Assembly: GCF_000425445.1 (NCBI RefSeq)
Contig: NZ_AUDL01000004.1
Coordinates: forward strand, 620,001-684,000
Length of the DNA stretch: 64,000 bases
Source of the DNA: Flavobacterium denitrificans DSM 15936
Lineage (GTDB): Bacteria; Bacteroidota; Bacteroidia; Flavobacteriales; Flavobacteriaceae
Direction: 5' to 3'
Shown: piece after piece, positions 52,724 through 62,030 of the stretch
Layout: every line of letters begins with the position of its first letter
Position numbering within the stretch: position 1 is the first letter of the stretch
Position numbers and translations under genes: made by a program
Notes under the pieces: generated by a model
The model's input: the letters and a program-made list of their open reading frames with translations, nothing else
Databases searched by the model: none
Told to the model about the DNA's origin: nothing

Positions 52724-53188
52724 ATGAAAAAGCTTTTTCTATTAATCTTCTTCTTCGGAATTTCAGCGACAGGTTTTTGTCAGCTGAAAAGCTATTCTTT
52801 TGAAGAAATTGACAGCTTACAGCAAATTCAAAAACGAAAAATAATTGTTTTTATTCATACCGATTGGTGTCAGTTTTGCCAAAGAATGAAAGCGACCACA
52901 TTCAAAAATCAGGAAATTATCGAAAAACTAAACTCCGATTTCTATTTCATTGATTTTAATGCCGAGGAAAAACGAGATATTTCGTTTAATAATCACGTTT
53001 TTAAATTTCAGCCTTCAGGAAATAATGTCGGCGTTCATGAACTGGCTTTGCAACTCGGAACAATAAATAATCAGATTGCATATCCGACTTTGTGTGTTTT
53101 GAATGAGAAAAACGAAATCATTTTTCAATATAATATCTATTTGAGTCCAAATGATTTTAAAATTCTTTTAGGAAAACTGGAAAAATAA
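52724..53188 (+). CDS. Exported thioredoxin-like protein
   Basis: This 154-residue protein has a signal peptide ending ATGFCQ, then a thioredoxin fold with FIHTDWCQFCQRMKATTF, the redox CxxC. A second block reads YPTLCVLNEKNEIIFQY with the cis-Pro. It is the DsbD-C/SoxW-like type that handles periplasmic thiols. It lies 141 bp after the TonB receptor across the 24-bp repeat; lycopene cyclase follows by 18 bp. Confidence 0.88.
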   Translation: MKKLFLLIFFFGISATGFCQLKSYSFEEIDSLQQIQKRKIIVFIHTDWCQFCQRMKATTFKNQEIIEKLNSDFYFIDFNAEEKRDISFNNHVFKFQPSGNNVGVHELALQLGTINNQIAYPTLCVLNEKNEIIFQYNIYLSPNDFKILLGKLEK

Positions 53189-53206
53189 AATTCCTTATTT
53201 TTGAGA

Positions 53207-54367
53207 ATGAATTCTTCGCAAATCAAACATTTCGATTACATTTTTACCGGAACTGGACTGGCATCTTTGATGACCGTTTATAAAATGGTTTTGTCTGGCA
53301 AATTCTCAGATAAATCAATATTATTGCTTGATAAAGATGCTAAGAAAACAAATGATAGAACTTGGTGTTTCTGGGAAAAAGAAGAATCCATTTGGAATTC
53401 GATTATCTCCAAAAAATGGGATTTGGCTTTGTTTGCCAATGAAAATTTCAAACGTGATTTAGATCTTAAACCGTATTCATACAATAAAATCAATGGTTTA
53501 GATTTCTATAATTTCGTTTTCGAGACGATTTCAAATCAGTCAAATATTACTTTTTTGAATGAAAAAGTAACGGATATCAACGAACTAGAAACCCATGTCT
53601 TTGTTGGAACAGAAGAAAACAGATATACCTGCGATTATTTATTCAACAGCATTTATACTAAGGCTTTCGCCGAAGGACAAACGAAATATCCTGTTTTGCA
53701 ACAGCATTTTGTGGGCTGGTTTGTAAAAACAGAAAAAGAAGTTTTTAATCCTGAAAAAGTAACTTTCATGGATTTTTCGGTTGAACAAAAAGGCAATACA
53801 AGATTTATGTATGTTTTGCCAATTTCTAAAATCGAAGCTTTGGTCGAATATACGTTGTTTTCAGAAAAATTACTTCAGAAAGAAGAATATGAAAATGAAA
53901 TTCAAATTTATTTGGAAAAACTCGGAGTAAATCAATTCGAAATAATCGAAAAAGAGCAGGGAAGTATCCCGATGACTTGTTATCCTTTTTGGAAAAAAAA
54001 TACCAAAAGAGTTTTAAGCATTGGTACTGCCGGCGGTTGGACAAAAGCGAGTACGGGTTATACTTTTAAAAATTCGGATAAAAAATCTACAAAATTGGTT
54101 GAGTTTCTTCAAAACGAAAATCTGAAAATGAAGGATTTTCATAAAAAAAACCGTTTTTGGTTTTATGATTTATTGCTTTTGGATATTCTCTATCGCAATA
54201 ATGAATTGGGAAGTTCTATTTTTTCTTCATTGTTCAAAAAAGGAAATACGAAGCTCATTTTTAAGTTTTTAGATGAAGAAACGAATCTGTTTGAAGATCT
54301 TCGAGTGATTATGAAATGCCCGAAAGTACTGTTTATAAAAGCTTTATTTAGAGTCGTTTTTAAATAA
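53207..54367 (+). CDS. crtY: Lycopene cyclase (CrtY/CrtL-b-type)
   Basis: This 386-residue FAD-dependent enzyme should close beta-ionone rings of lycopene to give beta-carotene, precursor of zeaxanthin in yellow flavobacteria. Motifs are the dinucleotide-binding YIFTGTGLASLMTVYKMV, the NDRTWCFWEKEE block characteristic of lycopene cyclases, RFMYVLPISKIEALVEYTLFS and GSIPMTCYPFWKK followed by SIGTAGGWTKASTGYTF. The start at ATG 53207 is preferred to a TTG at 53201. The phytoene genes are not in the window. Confidence 0.92.
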   Translation: MNSSQIKHFDYIFTGTGLASLMTVYKMVLSGKFSDKSILLLDKDAKKTNDRTWCFWEKEESIWNSIISKKWDLALFANENFKRDLDLKPYSYNKINGLDFYNFVFETISNQSNITFLNEKVTDINELETHVFVGTEENRYTCDYLFNSIYTKAFAEGQTKYPVLQQHFVGWFVKTEKEVFNPEKVTFMDFSVEQKGNTRFMYVLPISKIEALVEYTLFSEKLLQKEEYENEIQIYLEKLGVNQFEIIEKEQGSIPMTCYPFWKKNTKRVLSIGTAGGWTKASTGYTFKNSDKKSTKLVEFLQNENLKMKDFHKKNRFWFYDLLLLDILYRNNELGSSIFSSLFKKGNTKLIFKFLDEETNLFEDLRVIMKCPKVLFIKALFRVVFK

Positions 54368-54518
54368 AAACAGACAGAATTTAGACTTTCAAGTTTATGA
54401 CTTTTCAACTTTCGACTAAATCAATCGAACTATAACAAAACTTTATACTTGAAATTAAGGAGTTGCGAGTAAACTTTGTAACTTTGCAACTTAAAAGTAA
54501 AATTTAAAAGACAAGAAT

Positions 54519-54929
54519 ATGTATCCACAAGAAATGGTAAAACCAATGGAAGCTGAATTAACTTCTGCAGGTTTTCAAGATTTACATAGTGCTGAAGCTG
54601 TAGAAAATGCTATCAAAGCTGAAGGTACCACTTTAGTTGTTGTAAACTCTGTTTGCGGGTGCGCTGCAAGAAATGCACGTCCAGGAGCAAAAATGAGTTT
54701 AGATAATGCTAAAAAACCAGATCATTTAATCACTGTTTTTGCAGGTGTTGATAAAGAAGCTGTTGATGCTGCGAGACAACATATGTTTCCTTTTCCTCCA
54801 TCATCGCCATCTATGGCTTTGTTCAAAAACGGAGAATTGGTTCACATGTTAGAGCGTCACCACATTGAAGGACGCCCAGCTGAAATGATCGCTGAGAATT
54901 TGCAAGACGCGTTTAACGAGTTTTGTTAA
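54519..54929 (+). CDS. BrxA/BrxB-family bacilliredoxin
   Basis: This 136-residue protein has [19 protein letters not shown] and the redox motif [14 protein letters not shown]. The CGC motif and [28 protein letters not shown] make it a bacilliredoxin/YphP-YqiW homologue. The family reverses bacillithiol mixed disulphides or acts as a disulphide isomerase; whether this organism uses bacillithiol is not shown. It is a single gene enclosed on its 3' side by octamer arms and a terminator. Confidence 0.93.
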   Translation: MYPQEMVKPMEAELTSAGFQDLHSAEAVENAIKAEGTTLVVVNSVCGCAARNARPGAKMSLDNAKKPDHLITVFAGVDKEAVDAARQHMFPFPPSSPSMALFKNGELVHMLERHHIEGRPAEMIAENLQDAFNEFC

Positions 54930-54937
54930 TTTTTGAA

Positions 54938-55098
54938 GATGCTAAGATTCTAAGATGCTGAGAGTCTAAGTTTTTTTTAAGAAACAAAGATTCGCAGTAT
55001 AAAGATTTAAAACAAAAAGCACTATGAAAATAGTGCTTTTTGTTGTTTTATGTGTTTAGTAAAAAACTCAGAATCTTAGAATCTCAGCAACTTAGAGA
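54938..55098. repeat. Inverted phased-octamer arms around a terminator (GATNCTAA / CTTAGAAT)
   Basis: Left arm GATGCTAA, GATTCTAA, GATGCTGA, GAGTCTAA (54938-54969). Right arm CTCAGAAT, CTTAGAAT, CTCAGCAA, CTTAGAGA (55067-55098), opposite sense. The bidirectional hairpin 55013-55042 is in the middle. The arms reach within 9 bp of the bacilliredoxin stop and 1 bp of the OMF stop. Confidence 0.9.
55013..55042. terminator. Bidirectional rho-independent terminator
   Basis: The stem AAAAAGCACTAT/ATAGTGCTTTTT has a GAAA tetraloop and A/T tails on both sides. It separates the convergent bacilliredoxin and efflux genes. Confidence 0.88.
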
Positions 55099-55099
55099 C

Positions 55100-56467
55100 T
55101 TATAAATTCCATCCCCCTCCAAGTGCTTTATACAATTCAACCATTGAGCTTAATTGTCTTTCAGATAATTGAGCAAGGCTTAATTGCGCGTTAAACAAGT
55201 TGGTTTCAACATCTAAAACTTCTAAGTACGAAACATAACCGCTGTCATATCTTTCGCGGGAAAGATTAAAGTTTATCAAGGCAGCTTTAACTTGTCTGTC
55301 ACGGGCTTTCCATTCTTCTTTATAGGTTCTGATGTTTTGAATCGATTGTTCTACTTCAGAAACGGCTCCGATATAGGTTTTTTGATAAATGAATTTGAAT
55401 TGCTCTGCTTGTTGTCTGTTGATTTCAACTCTTCTTTTGTTTTTTCCAAAGGCGAATATTGGACCAGCAATTCCTGCTGATGCATTTTGTGCATACGAAC
55501 TTCCCAAAAATAAATTGCTTAAATCTGCACTTGCAAATCCAGCAATTGCTGCTAAATTCAATGATGGAAAACGCATAGCTTGAGCAACGCCAATTCTTTC
55601 ATTTGCTGCTTTATATCTTAATTCGGCAGCTTTCACGTCCGGTCTGTTTTCTAACAAAGCTGAAGGAAGTGATAACGGAATTTCGCTGACAATCTGCAAT
55701 TCGGTATTGCTTTTTCCTCTTGGAATTTCAGTAGGAAGCTGACCAGTTAGCAAAGCAATTGCATTTTCTTGAAATGTAATTTGTCGCTGAATGTTTGGAA
55801 TAGCAGCTTCGGCAATTGCAACTTGTTGTTCGATTTGTACTTTGTCAACTTCAGAAATATAACCATTTTTAAATCTTTGGTTTATGATTTCATAGTATTT
55901 CTCTCTGGTTTCAAGTGTTGACTTTGTAATTTCCAGCTGTTGGTCTAGATTTCGCATTTGAAAATAAGCAACAGCAATATTGGTTACAATTTCTGAAAGT
56001 ACAACTTTACGCGCTTCTTCAGTAGCTAAAAGTTCGGCTTGAACAGCATTGTTTTCATGACGATATTTCCCCCAAAAATCAAGCTCCCAAGACATGCTTG
56101 CTCCAGCATTTGAAGGAGTGAAGTTTTTCTCGTTACTATTTATCGTTGCTCCATATTGAAAAGTTGGAAACAAGTCCGCTTTGGCATAACCCAATTCGGC
56201 ACGAAGTTGATCGATTCTCGAAACTGCGATTTTTAGATCGTAGTTGTTTTCCAATCCTTTTTTAATGAGGTCTTTTAAAACATCATCATTAAATAAATCA
56301 AACCATTTTAAATTGGTTACCGATGCCAAGCTGTCTAAGTTTCTTTCATTTTTATAAGAATCAGACTTTTGCTGTTCTGGTCTGCTATATTTTGGCCCCA
56401 CCATACAACCCACAGGAAATAGTACGAGGATAAATATAACGACGAGTATTTTATGTCTCTTAATCAT
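55100..56467 (-). CDS. RND efflux outer-membrane factor (NodT/OprM-like lipoprotein)
   Basis: This 455-residue protein is the trimeric outer-membrane channel of the efflux system. The start at 56467 gives a lipoprotein signal with the acylated Cys in LFPVGCMVGPKYSRP; it overlaps the RND gene end by 8 bp. Two OEP repeats are visible: an N-terminal GLENNYDLKIAVSRIDQLRAELGYAKADLFPTF and a C-terminal counterpart with ENRPDVKAAELRYKAANERIGVAQAMRFPSL. A longer frame to 56542 would bury the signal peptide. Confidence 0.94.
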   Translation of the reverse strand: MIKRHKILVVIFILVLFPVGCMVGPKYSRPEQQKSDSYKNERNLDSLASVTNLKWFDLFNDDVLKDLIKKGLENNYDLKIAVSRIDQLRAELGYAKADLFPTFQYGATINSNEKNFTPSNAGASMSWELDFWGKYRHENNAVQAELLATEEARKVVLSEIVTNIAVAYFQMRNLDQQLEITKSTLETREKYYEIINQRFKNGYISEVDKVQIEQQVAIAEAAIPNIQRQITFQENAIALLTGQLPTEIPRGKSNTELQIVSEIPLSLPSALLENRPDVKAAELRYKAANERIGVAQAMRFPSLNLAAIAGFASADLSNLFLGSSYAQNASAGIAGPIFAFGKNKRRVEINRQQAEQFKFIYQKTYIGAVSEVEQSIQNIRTYKEEWKARDRQVKAALINFNLSRERYDSGYVSYLEVLDVETNLFNAQLSLAQLSERQLSSMVELYKALGGGWNL

Positions 56468-59400
56468 GGTCTGCAGTATTTGATTCCACATTATTTCCTT
56501 CAGATACGATTGCGTCATCTTTCTTTTTTCCGATGTTTTCAATCATTACAAATAGACCTGGTACAATTAATACACCTAAAATAGTGGCAATTAACATACC
56601 GCTGAATACTGCCATTCCCATTACAATACGAGCTTGAGAACCGGCACCGGTAGCAGTCAATAACGGAACAACTCCAAGAATAAACGCAAATGCGGTCATC
56701 AAAATTGGTCGGAAACGAAGTCTTGCCGCAACCATTGCTGATTCATATAGTGGTTTGCCTTTTTCGTATTCTTCTTTGGCAAATTCCACAATAAGAATCG
56801 CATTTTTGGCGACTAGCCCAATGAGTAGTACAAGTCCGATTTGTGCAAATACATTATTCACATAAGCATCACTTCCAAATCTTGCCAGAAGCAATCCTAA
56901 AAACGCACCAAAAACGGCGAAAGGAGCTCCAAGCAATACACTAAAAGGCAGTTTCCAACTTTCGTACTGTGCGGCCAAAATCAAGAATACAAACACTAAT
57001 GCCATTATGAAAACGGAACTTCCTCCAGGCGAATGTTTTTCCTGATAAGATAAGTTGATGTAATCAAAACTCATATCAGCAGGCAAAGTCTGTTTGGCAA
57101 CTTCTTCGAGAGCAGTTAGGGCTTGTGCACTACTATAGCCATCATTCGGACTTCCACCAATCTCAGCAGATCTAAATAAATTTAGACGATTCGTAAAGTC
57201 AGGACCCGTAACTTTTGTAGCTGTAACCAAAGTTGAAACCGGTAACATATCACCTGTATTATTTTTTACATAAATGAGGTTCAAGTCTTCAGGTCTCACA
57301 CGATCAACGGCTTCACCTTGAAGATAAACTTTATATTGACGTCCAAAACGGTTGAAGTCATTTACATAACTTCCACCAAGGAAAGCTCCTAACGCTTCGG
57401 TAACTTTAGAAACTGGAATACCCAATTTCATCGCTTTATCGTTATCAATTTCTAATTTTATCTGCGGTGTACCAGCATTGAAAGTGGTATAAATTCGTTT
57501 TATTTCTGGGCGCTGTTGTGCGGCAGCAATAAAGGCTTGAGTTTGTTCGGCCAAATATTGTGGTGTATTTCCTCCTCTGTCTTGTAGCATTAAGCTGAAA
57601 CCAGCAGAGGCTCCTAAACCTTGAATCGCTGGTGGGCCAAAAGAAAAGGCAGTCGCTGTTGTAATTTGTGTAGCGAGTTTTTTGTTGAATCGATCTACAA
57701 ATTGTTTTGCCGTTTCTTCTCGATCTTCCCAAGGTTTTAAAGAGATGAAAATGAATGCATTATTTGGTTGATAAGAATTGGTAAGCATACTAAATCCGTT
57801 TATCGTTGTATAAGATAAAATAGACTTTTCTTCTTTTAAGAAGCTATCGACCTTTTTCGAAATTTCATCTGTACGCTGTAATGATGATGCCGGTGGCAAT
57901 GCAATGTTTACCAGTACATATCCTTGATCTTCTTCAGGAATAAATCCTAATGGGATTTTCTTTCCTAAGAAAGCTGTAGCGGCCAATATGACTGCAAGCA
58001 GTACAATGATTCGTATTGCTTTTTTTGCAAAAAATGTTGCTCCATTGATGTATTTTCCGGTTACTTTTTCAAAGATTCTATTAAATCCTGAAAAGAATTT
58101 TGCGAGCCAGCCTGTTTGCTCATCAAGAGGTTTAGTGGGTTTTAGCAACATGGCGCAGAGCGCGGGACTTAAAGATAATGCGCTAAATGCCGAGAAGGCG
58201 ACCGAGACGGCAATGGTTATGGCAAACTGTTGATAAAAACGACCTGTGATTCCGGGCGTCATTGCAACAGGAATAAATACGGCACATAAAATTAATGCAA
58301 TGGCGATTACAGGGCCAGATACCTCACGCATCGCCTGAACGGTGGCTTCCTTCGGAGTTTTTCCATGTTCTATATGATGAATAACGGCTTCAACAACCAC
58401 AATCGCATCATCGACCACAATACCAATTGCTAATACTAATCCAAGAAGTGAAAGGGTATTGATAGAGAATCCTAACATTGGAAAAACCGCAATAGTTCCG
58501 ATAAGCGAAACTGGAACAGTTATTAAAGGAATTAAGGTCGCGCGCCAGTTTTGAAGGAAAATGAAAACCACCAAAATTACTAATATAATTGCCTCAAAAA
58601 GAGTATGAACGATATCGTCGACCCCGGCGGTGATTGCCAAAGTTGTATCTAAAGATTCTTGATAAACAATATCATTTGGAAATTTTTCAGATAATTGCTT
58701 CATTGTGCTTTTTGCTGTTTCAGCTACATCAAGAGCATTACTTCCAGGCATTTGATACAAAGCAACAACGGCACTTGGTGAACTGTTTCTACGTGCTGTT
58801 GAACTATAGTTTTCTGTCCCAAGTTCAATTCGGGCAATATCACCCATTAAAACTTGAGCTCCGTCTTGTTTGCTTCGAACGACTATATTTCCAAATTCTT
58901 TTTCTGTAACTAATCGGTCTTGAAGGGTTACACCATAAGTGAATTCGGTGTTTGCTGGTGCCGGTTCTGCTCCAAATTTTCCTCCCGGACTAATCATGTT
59001 TTGCGAATTCAGTGCATTTTTGACATCCTCTACCGTAACGCCAAGTTTGCTCATCATGTCAGCTTTTAACCAAATACGCATTGAGTAGTCACTTCCTCCA
59101 AAAAGGGTAACTTCCCCAACTCCTTTAATACGTGCCAATTGATCAACGATGTTTATACTCGCATAATTGTTCAGAAATTTGGCATCATATTTCGGATTTG
59201 TTGATGTTACAGTAAATAACATCATCGGGAATGATAATGATTTTTTTACTACCACACCTTGTTGTTTTACACTCGAAGGCATAAAAGGAGCCGATTGGTT
59301 TTGCCTATTTTGGGTAAGCATATTAGCATTATCCAAATTGGTTCCAACATCAAAAGTTACCTCAATGGTACAAGCTCCATCAGAAGTGTTGATAGATTTC

Positions 59401-59633
59401 ATGTACAACATGTTTTCAACACCATTTACTTTTTGCTCAATAGGAGTAGCAACGGCTTGTTCAACATTCAGGGCATTTGCTCCTGTAAATGATGTGGTAA
59501 TTTTTACTACAGGAGGATTAATATCTGGATATTGTGAAATAGGCGTTTTTTGTAAAGCCAGTAATCCAAGTATTACAATAATAATACTGATTACAATAGC
59601 AACGATTGGTCTTCGAACGAAAAATTCTCCCAT
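56460..59633 (-). CDS. HAE1-type RND multidrug efflux permease
   Basis: This 1,057-residue inner-membrane pump has normal AcrB length and 12 helices, with two large periplasmic loops. Motifs are FFVRRPIVAIVISIIIVILGLLAL at the N terminus, the helix-4 proton-relay LAIGIVVDDAIVVVEAV (Asp-Asp), VSLIGTIAVFPMLGFSINTLSLLGL and GLVLLIGLVAKNAILIVEFAKE in the second half. It extrudes drugs, bile salts or similar compounds using proton motive force. It is the middle gene of the MFP-RND-OMF operon; no TetR-type regulator is nearby. Confidence 0.97.
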   Translation of the reverse strand: MGEFFVRRPIVAIVISIIIVILGLLALQKTPISQYPDINPPVVKITTSFTGANALNVEQAVATPIEQKVNGVENMLYMKSINTSDGACTIEVTFDVGTNLDNANMLTQNRQNQSAPFMPSSVKQQGVVVKKSLSFPMMLFTVTSTNPKYDAKFLNNYASINIVDQLARIKGVGEVTLFGGSDYSMRIWLKADMMSKLGVTVEDVKNALNSQNMISPGGKFGAEPAPANTEFTYGVTLQDRLVTEKEFGNIVVRSKQDGAQVLMGDIARIELGTENYSSTARRNSSPSAVVALYQMPGSNALDVAETAKSTMKQLSEKFPNDIVYQESLDTTLAITAGVDDIVHTLFEAIILVILVVFIFLQNWRATLIPLITVPVSLIGTIAVFPMLGFSINTLSLLGLVLAIGIVVDDAIVVVEAVIHHIEHGKTPKEATVQAMREVSGPVIAIALILCAVFIPVAMTPGITGRFYQQFAITIAVSVAFSAFSALSLSPALCAMLLKPTKPLDEQTGWLAKFFSGFNRIFEKVTGKYINGATFFAKKAIRIIVLLAVILAATAFLGKKIPLGFIPEEDQGYVLVNIALPPASSLQRTDEISKKVDSFLKEEKSILSYTTINGFSMLTNSYQPNNAFIFISLKPWEDREETAKQFVDRFNKKLATQITTATAFSFGPPAIQGLGASAGFSLMLQDRGGNTPQYLAEQTQAFIAAAQQRPEIKRIYTTFNAGTPQIKLEIDNDKAMKLGIPVSKVTEALGAFLGGSYVNDFNRFGRQYKVYLQGEAVDRVRPEDLNLIYVKNNTGDMLPVSTLVTATKVTGPDFTNRLNLFRSAEIGGSPNDGYSSAQALTALEEVAKQTLPADMSFDYINLSYQEKHSPGGSSVFIMALVFVFLILAAQYESWKLPFSVLLGAPFAVFGAFLGLLLARFGSDAYVNNVFAQIGLVLLIGLVAKNAILIVEFAKEEYEKGKPLYESAMVAARLRFRPILMTAFAFILGVVPLLTATGAGSQARIVMGMAVFSGMLIATILGVLIVPGLFVMIENIGKKKDDAIVSEGNNVESNTADHD

Positions 59634-59653
59634 AATACTATGTATATAGATTA

Positions 59654-60799
59654 TTATTTAATAGCTGCAGATTCAGTCTCACCTAATTGCCATTGAACAA
59701 TTTTTGGTGTTATAATGCTTCCGTTTTTCAATAATGAAGTACCCCCCATGGCTATCTTGTCGCCAGGTTTTAAACCTTCTTCGATAATATATCCATTTTT
59801 AATGGCAGGGCCAGGTTTTACAATTTGCATTTGGACTTTATTATCATTCCCTAATACGTACACTTGATAAATTCCTTGCACTTCTATAACAGCGCGTTGT
59901 GGAATTACAATAGCATCTTTTCGGATGTCTGTAAGAAGTGCGATTTTTGCGTATTGTCCCGGACGAAGCAATTTATCTGGATTTGGGAACGCGGCTTCAA
60001 ATGTTATAGCTCCAGTTGCAGGATCTATTTGTCGGTCGCTGAAGCTTACAGTTCCTGTTTGAGGATAAGTTGAACCATCAGACAATTTCAAAGTAACAGA
60101 TGCTCCAGAACCTTTTAAAGGTGAGTCTGATTTTTTGAATTCTCTATAAAGACGCAAAAACTCTTGCTCGCTCATTGTAAAACGAACTCTCACATCTCCT
60201 AAATCAGAAATGGTATTCAAAATTGAAACAGCGCCAGGACGCACATAATCGCCAACTCTCACTTTAGAGATTCCGATTAATCCGGAAATTGGCGCTACAA
60301 TTCGGCAGTAGCCTAATTCAATTTTTGCGTTTTGTACAGAGGCATCAGATGCTTTGATTTGAGCAATAGAAGCAGTGTATGCTGATTTGGCCGAAACGAG
60401 TTCTCTCTGGCTGACAGCATTCATTTTTGCCAGAGGAGTTATCATATCAAGATCGGATTTGGTTTTTGATAAAAGTGCCTGTGATTCGGCAGCATTTCCT
60501 TCGGCTTGATTAAGTTTTGCTTTATAGGGTAAAGGATCAATTGTGTATAGGAGTTGCCCTTTTGTGACAAAACTTCCTTCTTTAAAATTTACGCTTTCAA
60601 TAACGCCATCGACTCGAGGATTAATTTGAATGTCTGATTGACCAAAAGTTTGTCCCGTGTATTCAGATTCAATTTTAACGTCCTGCTGTAATACGGTAGT
60701 TACGGAAATTTCTAAAGGCTTGGGTTGTGGCGGGGCTTCTTTTTTGCAGGATAGCAATAAAAAAAGTAAGAAAATCGATGGGAAGTAAAATTTGTTCAT
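59654..60799 (-). CDS. RND efflux periplasmic adaptor (MFP)
   Basis: This 381-residue membrane fusion protein has a lipoprotein signal (FLLLSC, Cys ~18). The biotinyl-lipoyl halves, a coiled hairpin with ALLSKTKSDLDMITPLAKMNAVSQRELVSAKSA, and a beta barrel with GVIGSVNFKEGSFVTKGQ-like and RPGQYAKIALLTDIRKDAIVIPQRAV blocks are seen. The start at 60799 is preferred to one 36 nt upstream because of the signal. It is the first gene of the operon, ending 20 bp before the RND gene starts. The 249-bp gap before it (60800-61048) is AT-rich with no gene. Confidence 0.95.
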   Translation of the reverse strand: MNKFYFPSIFLLFLLLSCKKEAPPQPKPLEISVTTVLQQDVKIESEYTGQTFGQSDIQINPRVDGVIESVNFKEGSFVTKGQLLYTIDPLPYKAKLNQAEGNAAESQALLSKTKSDLDMITPLAKMNAVSQRELVSAKSAYTASIAQIKASDASVQNAKIELGYCRIVAPISGLIGISKVRVGDYVRPGAVSILNTISDLGDVRVRFTMSEQEFLRLYREFKKSDSPLKGSGASVTLKLSDGSTYPQTGTVSFSDRQIDPATGAITFEAAFPNPDKLLRPGQYAKIALLTDIRKDAIVIPQRAVIEVQGIYQVYVLGNDNKVQMQIVKPGPAIKNGYIIEEGLKPGDKIAMGGTSLLKNGSIITPKIVQWQLGETESAAIK

Positions 60800-61048
60800 T
60801 TTTTTGAAATTTTTTGAAATTCTATTAAAACTCAACTAATTAAAAACCAAATAAATCCTAAGCTAAGTTAACATTTTTTTAATTAAAATTTTAAATATTA
60901 TTTTCATTTTGATTTTTTTTTAAATTTATATTTAATTGATATCCAGAATCTAAAAAACCGATAAAAAGACGTAAATTGTCGTTAAAAAGCACTTTTTGTA
61001 AGAATATCGTTTTGTGCTCAAAATTCAAAATCTTAAATATTTGTAGTT

Positions 61049-62011
61049 ATGTCAAAAAAAAATAAAAAAAATCAGGACAATGTAGATGCCGTTCCCGAAA
61101 ATTTAAAAACATTAAGTAAGAAAGAATTGCTACATCGTGCCAAGAAGTTTTCAGAGCAATTTTGTGTTGGAGATGATAAAGATTTTACACTAAAAGATAA
61201 GCCAACGAATTATTTTGGCGATGAAAAAAAATCTGCCATAAAAGACACTTTGAAAATGGGCGTAAAAGCATTGGCTGCTATGCAGGAAACCCTTTATGCA
61301 CAAGATAAATGGTCGGTTTTGGTTATTTTTCAGGCAATGGATGCTGCAGGAAAAGATGGCGCAATCAAGCATGTAATGTCTGGAATAAATCCTCAAGGCT
61401 GTCAAGTATCTTCTTTCAAAGCCCCAAGTTCTGAGGATCTAGATCATGATTATTTATGGCGTTGCCAAAAACATTTGCCAGAAAGAGGTCGAATAGGAAT
61501 TTTTAACCGTTCGTACTATGAAGAAGTTTTAGTGGTTCGTGTGCACGAGCAGATATTGAAAGGGCAAAAAATTCCAGAAAAATTGATAAAAGAAAATATT
61601 TGGGAGAACCGTTTTGAAGATATTCGGAATTTTGAAAGATACTTAAACAGAAACGGAACAATTGTAATTAAGTTTTTTCTAAATGTTTCAAAAGAAGAGC
61701 AAAAAAACAGATTCATTGAACGTGTTGACAATCCAGATAAAAATTGGAAATTCAGCGCGTCAGATGCTAAAGAAAGAGGTTATTGGGATGATTATATGTT
61801 TGCTTATGAAGAGTTGATTAAAAATACATCAACCAAAAAATCGCCGTGGTATGTCATTCCTGCCGATAATAAATACTATGCTCGAATTGCAATTGCATCT
61901 GCCATTATTCACGCTCTAGATGAAATGGATTTAGAGTATCCAAAAGTAAGTGAAGATAAAATTGCAGAACTTAACGAGGTTAAAAAAGCCTTATTAGCAG
62001 AAAAAGATTAA
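61049..62011 (+). CDS. Polyphosphate kinase 2 family
   Basis: This 320-residue kinase transfers phosphate between polyphosphate and nucleotides. Walker A is VIFQAMDAAGKDGAIKHVM, Walker B is RIGIFNRSYYEEVLV, and the lid motif contains RNGTIVIKFFLNVSKEEQKNRFIERV. A short Lys-rich head (KKNKKNQDN) precedes the domain. The FNRSYYEEVLV form resembles class III-type PPK2, which can use AMP and ADP; this subclass is inferred from motif memory. A SulP transporter follows by 19 bp. Confidence 0.92.
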   Translation: MSKKNKKNQDNVDAVPENLKTLSKKELLHRAKKFSEQFCVGDDKDFTLKDKPTNYFGDEKKSAIKDTLKMGVKALAAMQETLYAQDKWSVLVIFQAMDAAGKDGAIKHVMSGINPQGCQVSSFKAPSSEDLDHDYLWRCQKHLPERGRIGIFNRSYYEEVLVVRVHEQILKGQKIPEKLIKENIWENRFEDIRNFERYLNRNGTIVIKFFLNVSKEEQKNRFIERVDNPDKNWKFSASDAKERGYWDDYMFAYEELIKNTSTKKSPWYVIPADNKYYARIAIASAIIHALDEMDLEYPKVSEDKIAELNEVKKALLAEKD

Positions 62012-62030
62012 TTCTTAATTATCATTTTGA

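Noticed and set aside
59167..59649. 160-residue plus-strand frame opposite the RND pump N terminus
   Set aside because: It is antisense to highly conserved RND sequence; no independent evidence.
60800..61048. Search for a riboswitch or regulator gene upstream of the efflux operon
   Set aside because: Only AT-rich sequence with no stable fold, operator-like palindrome or open frame was seen.
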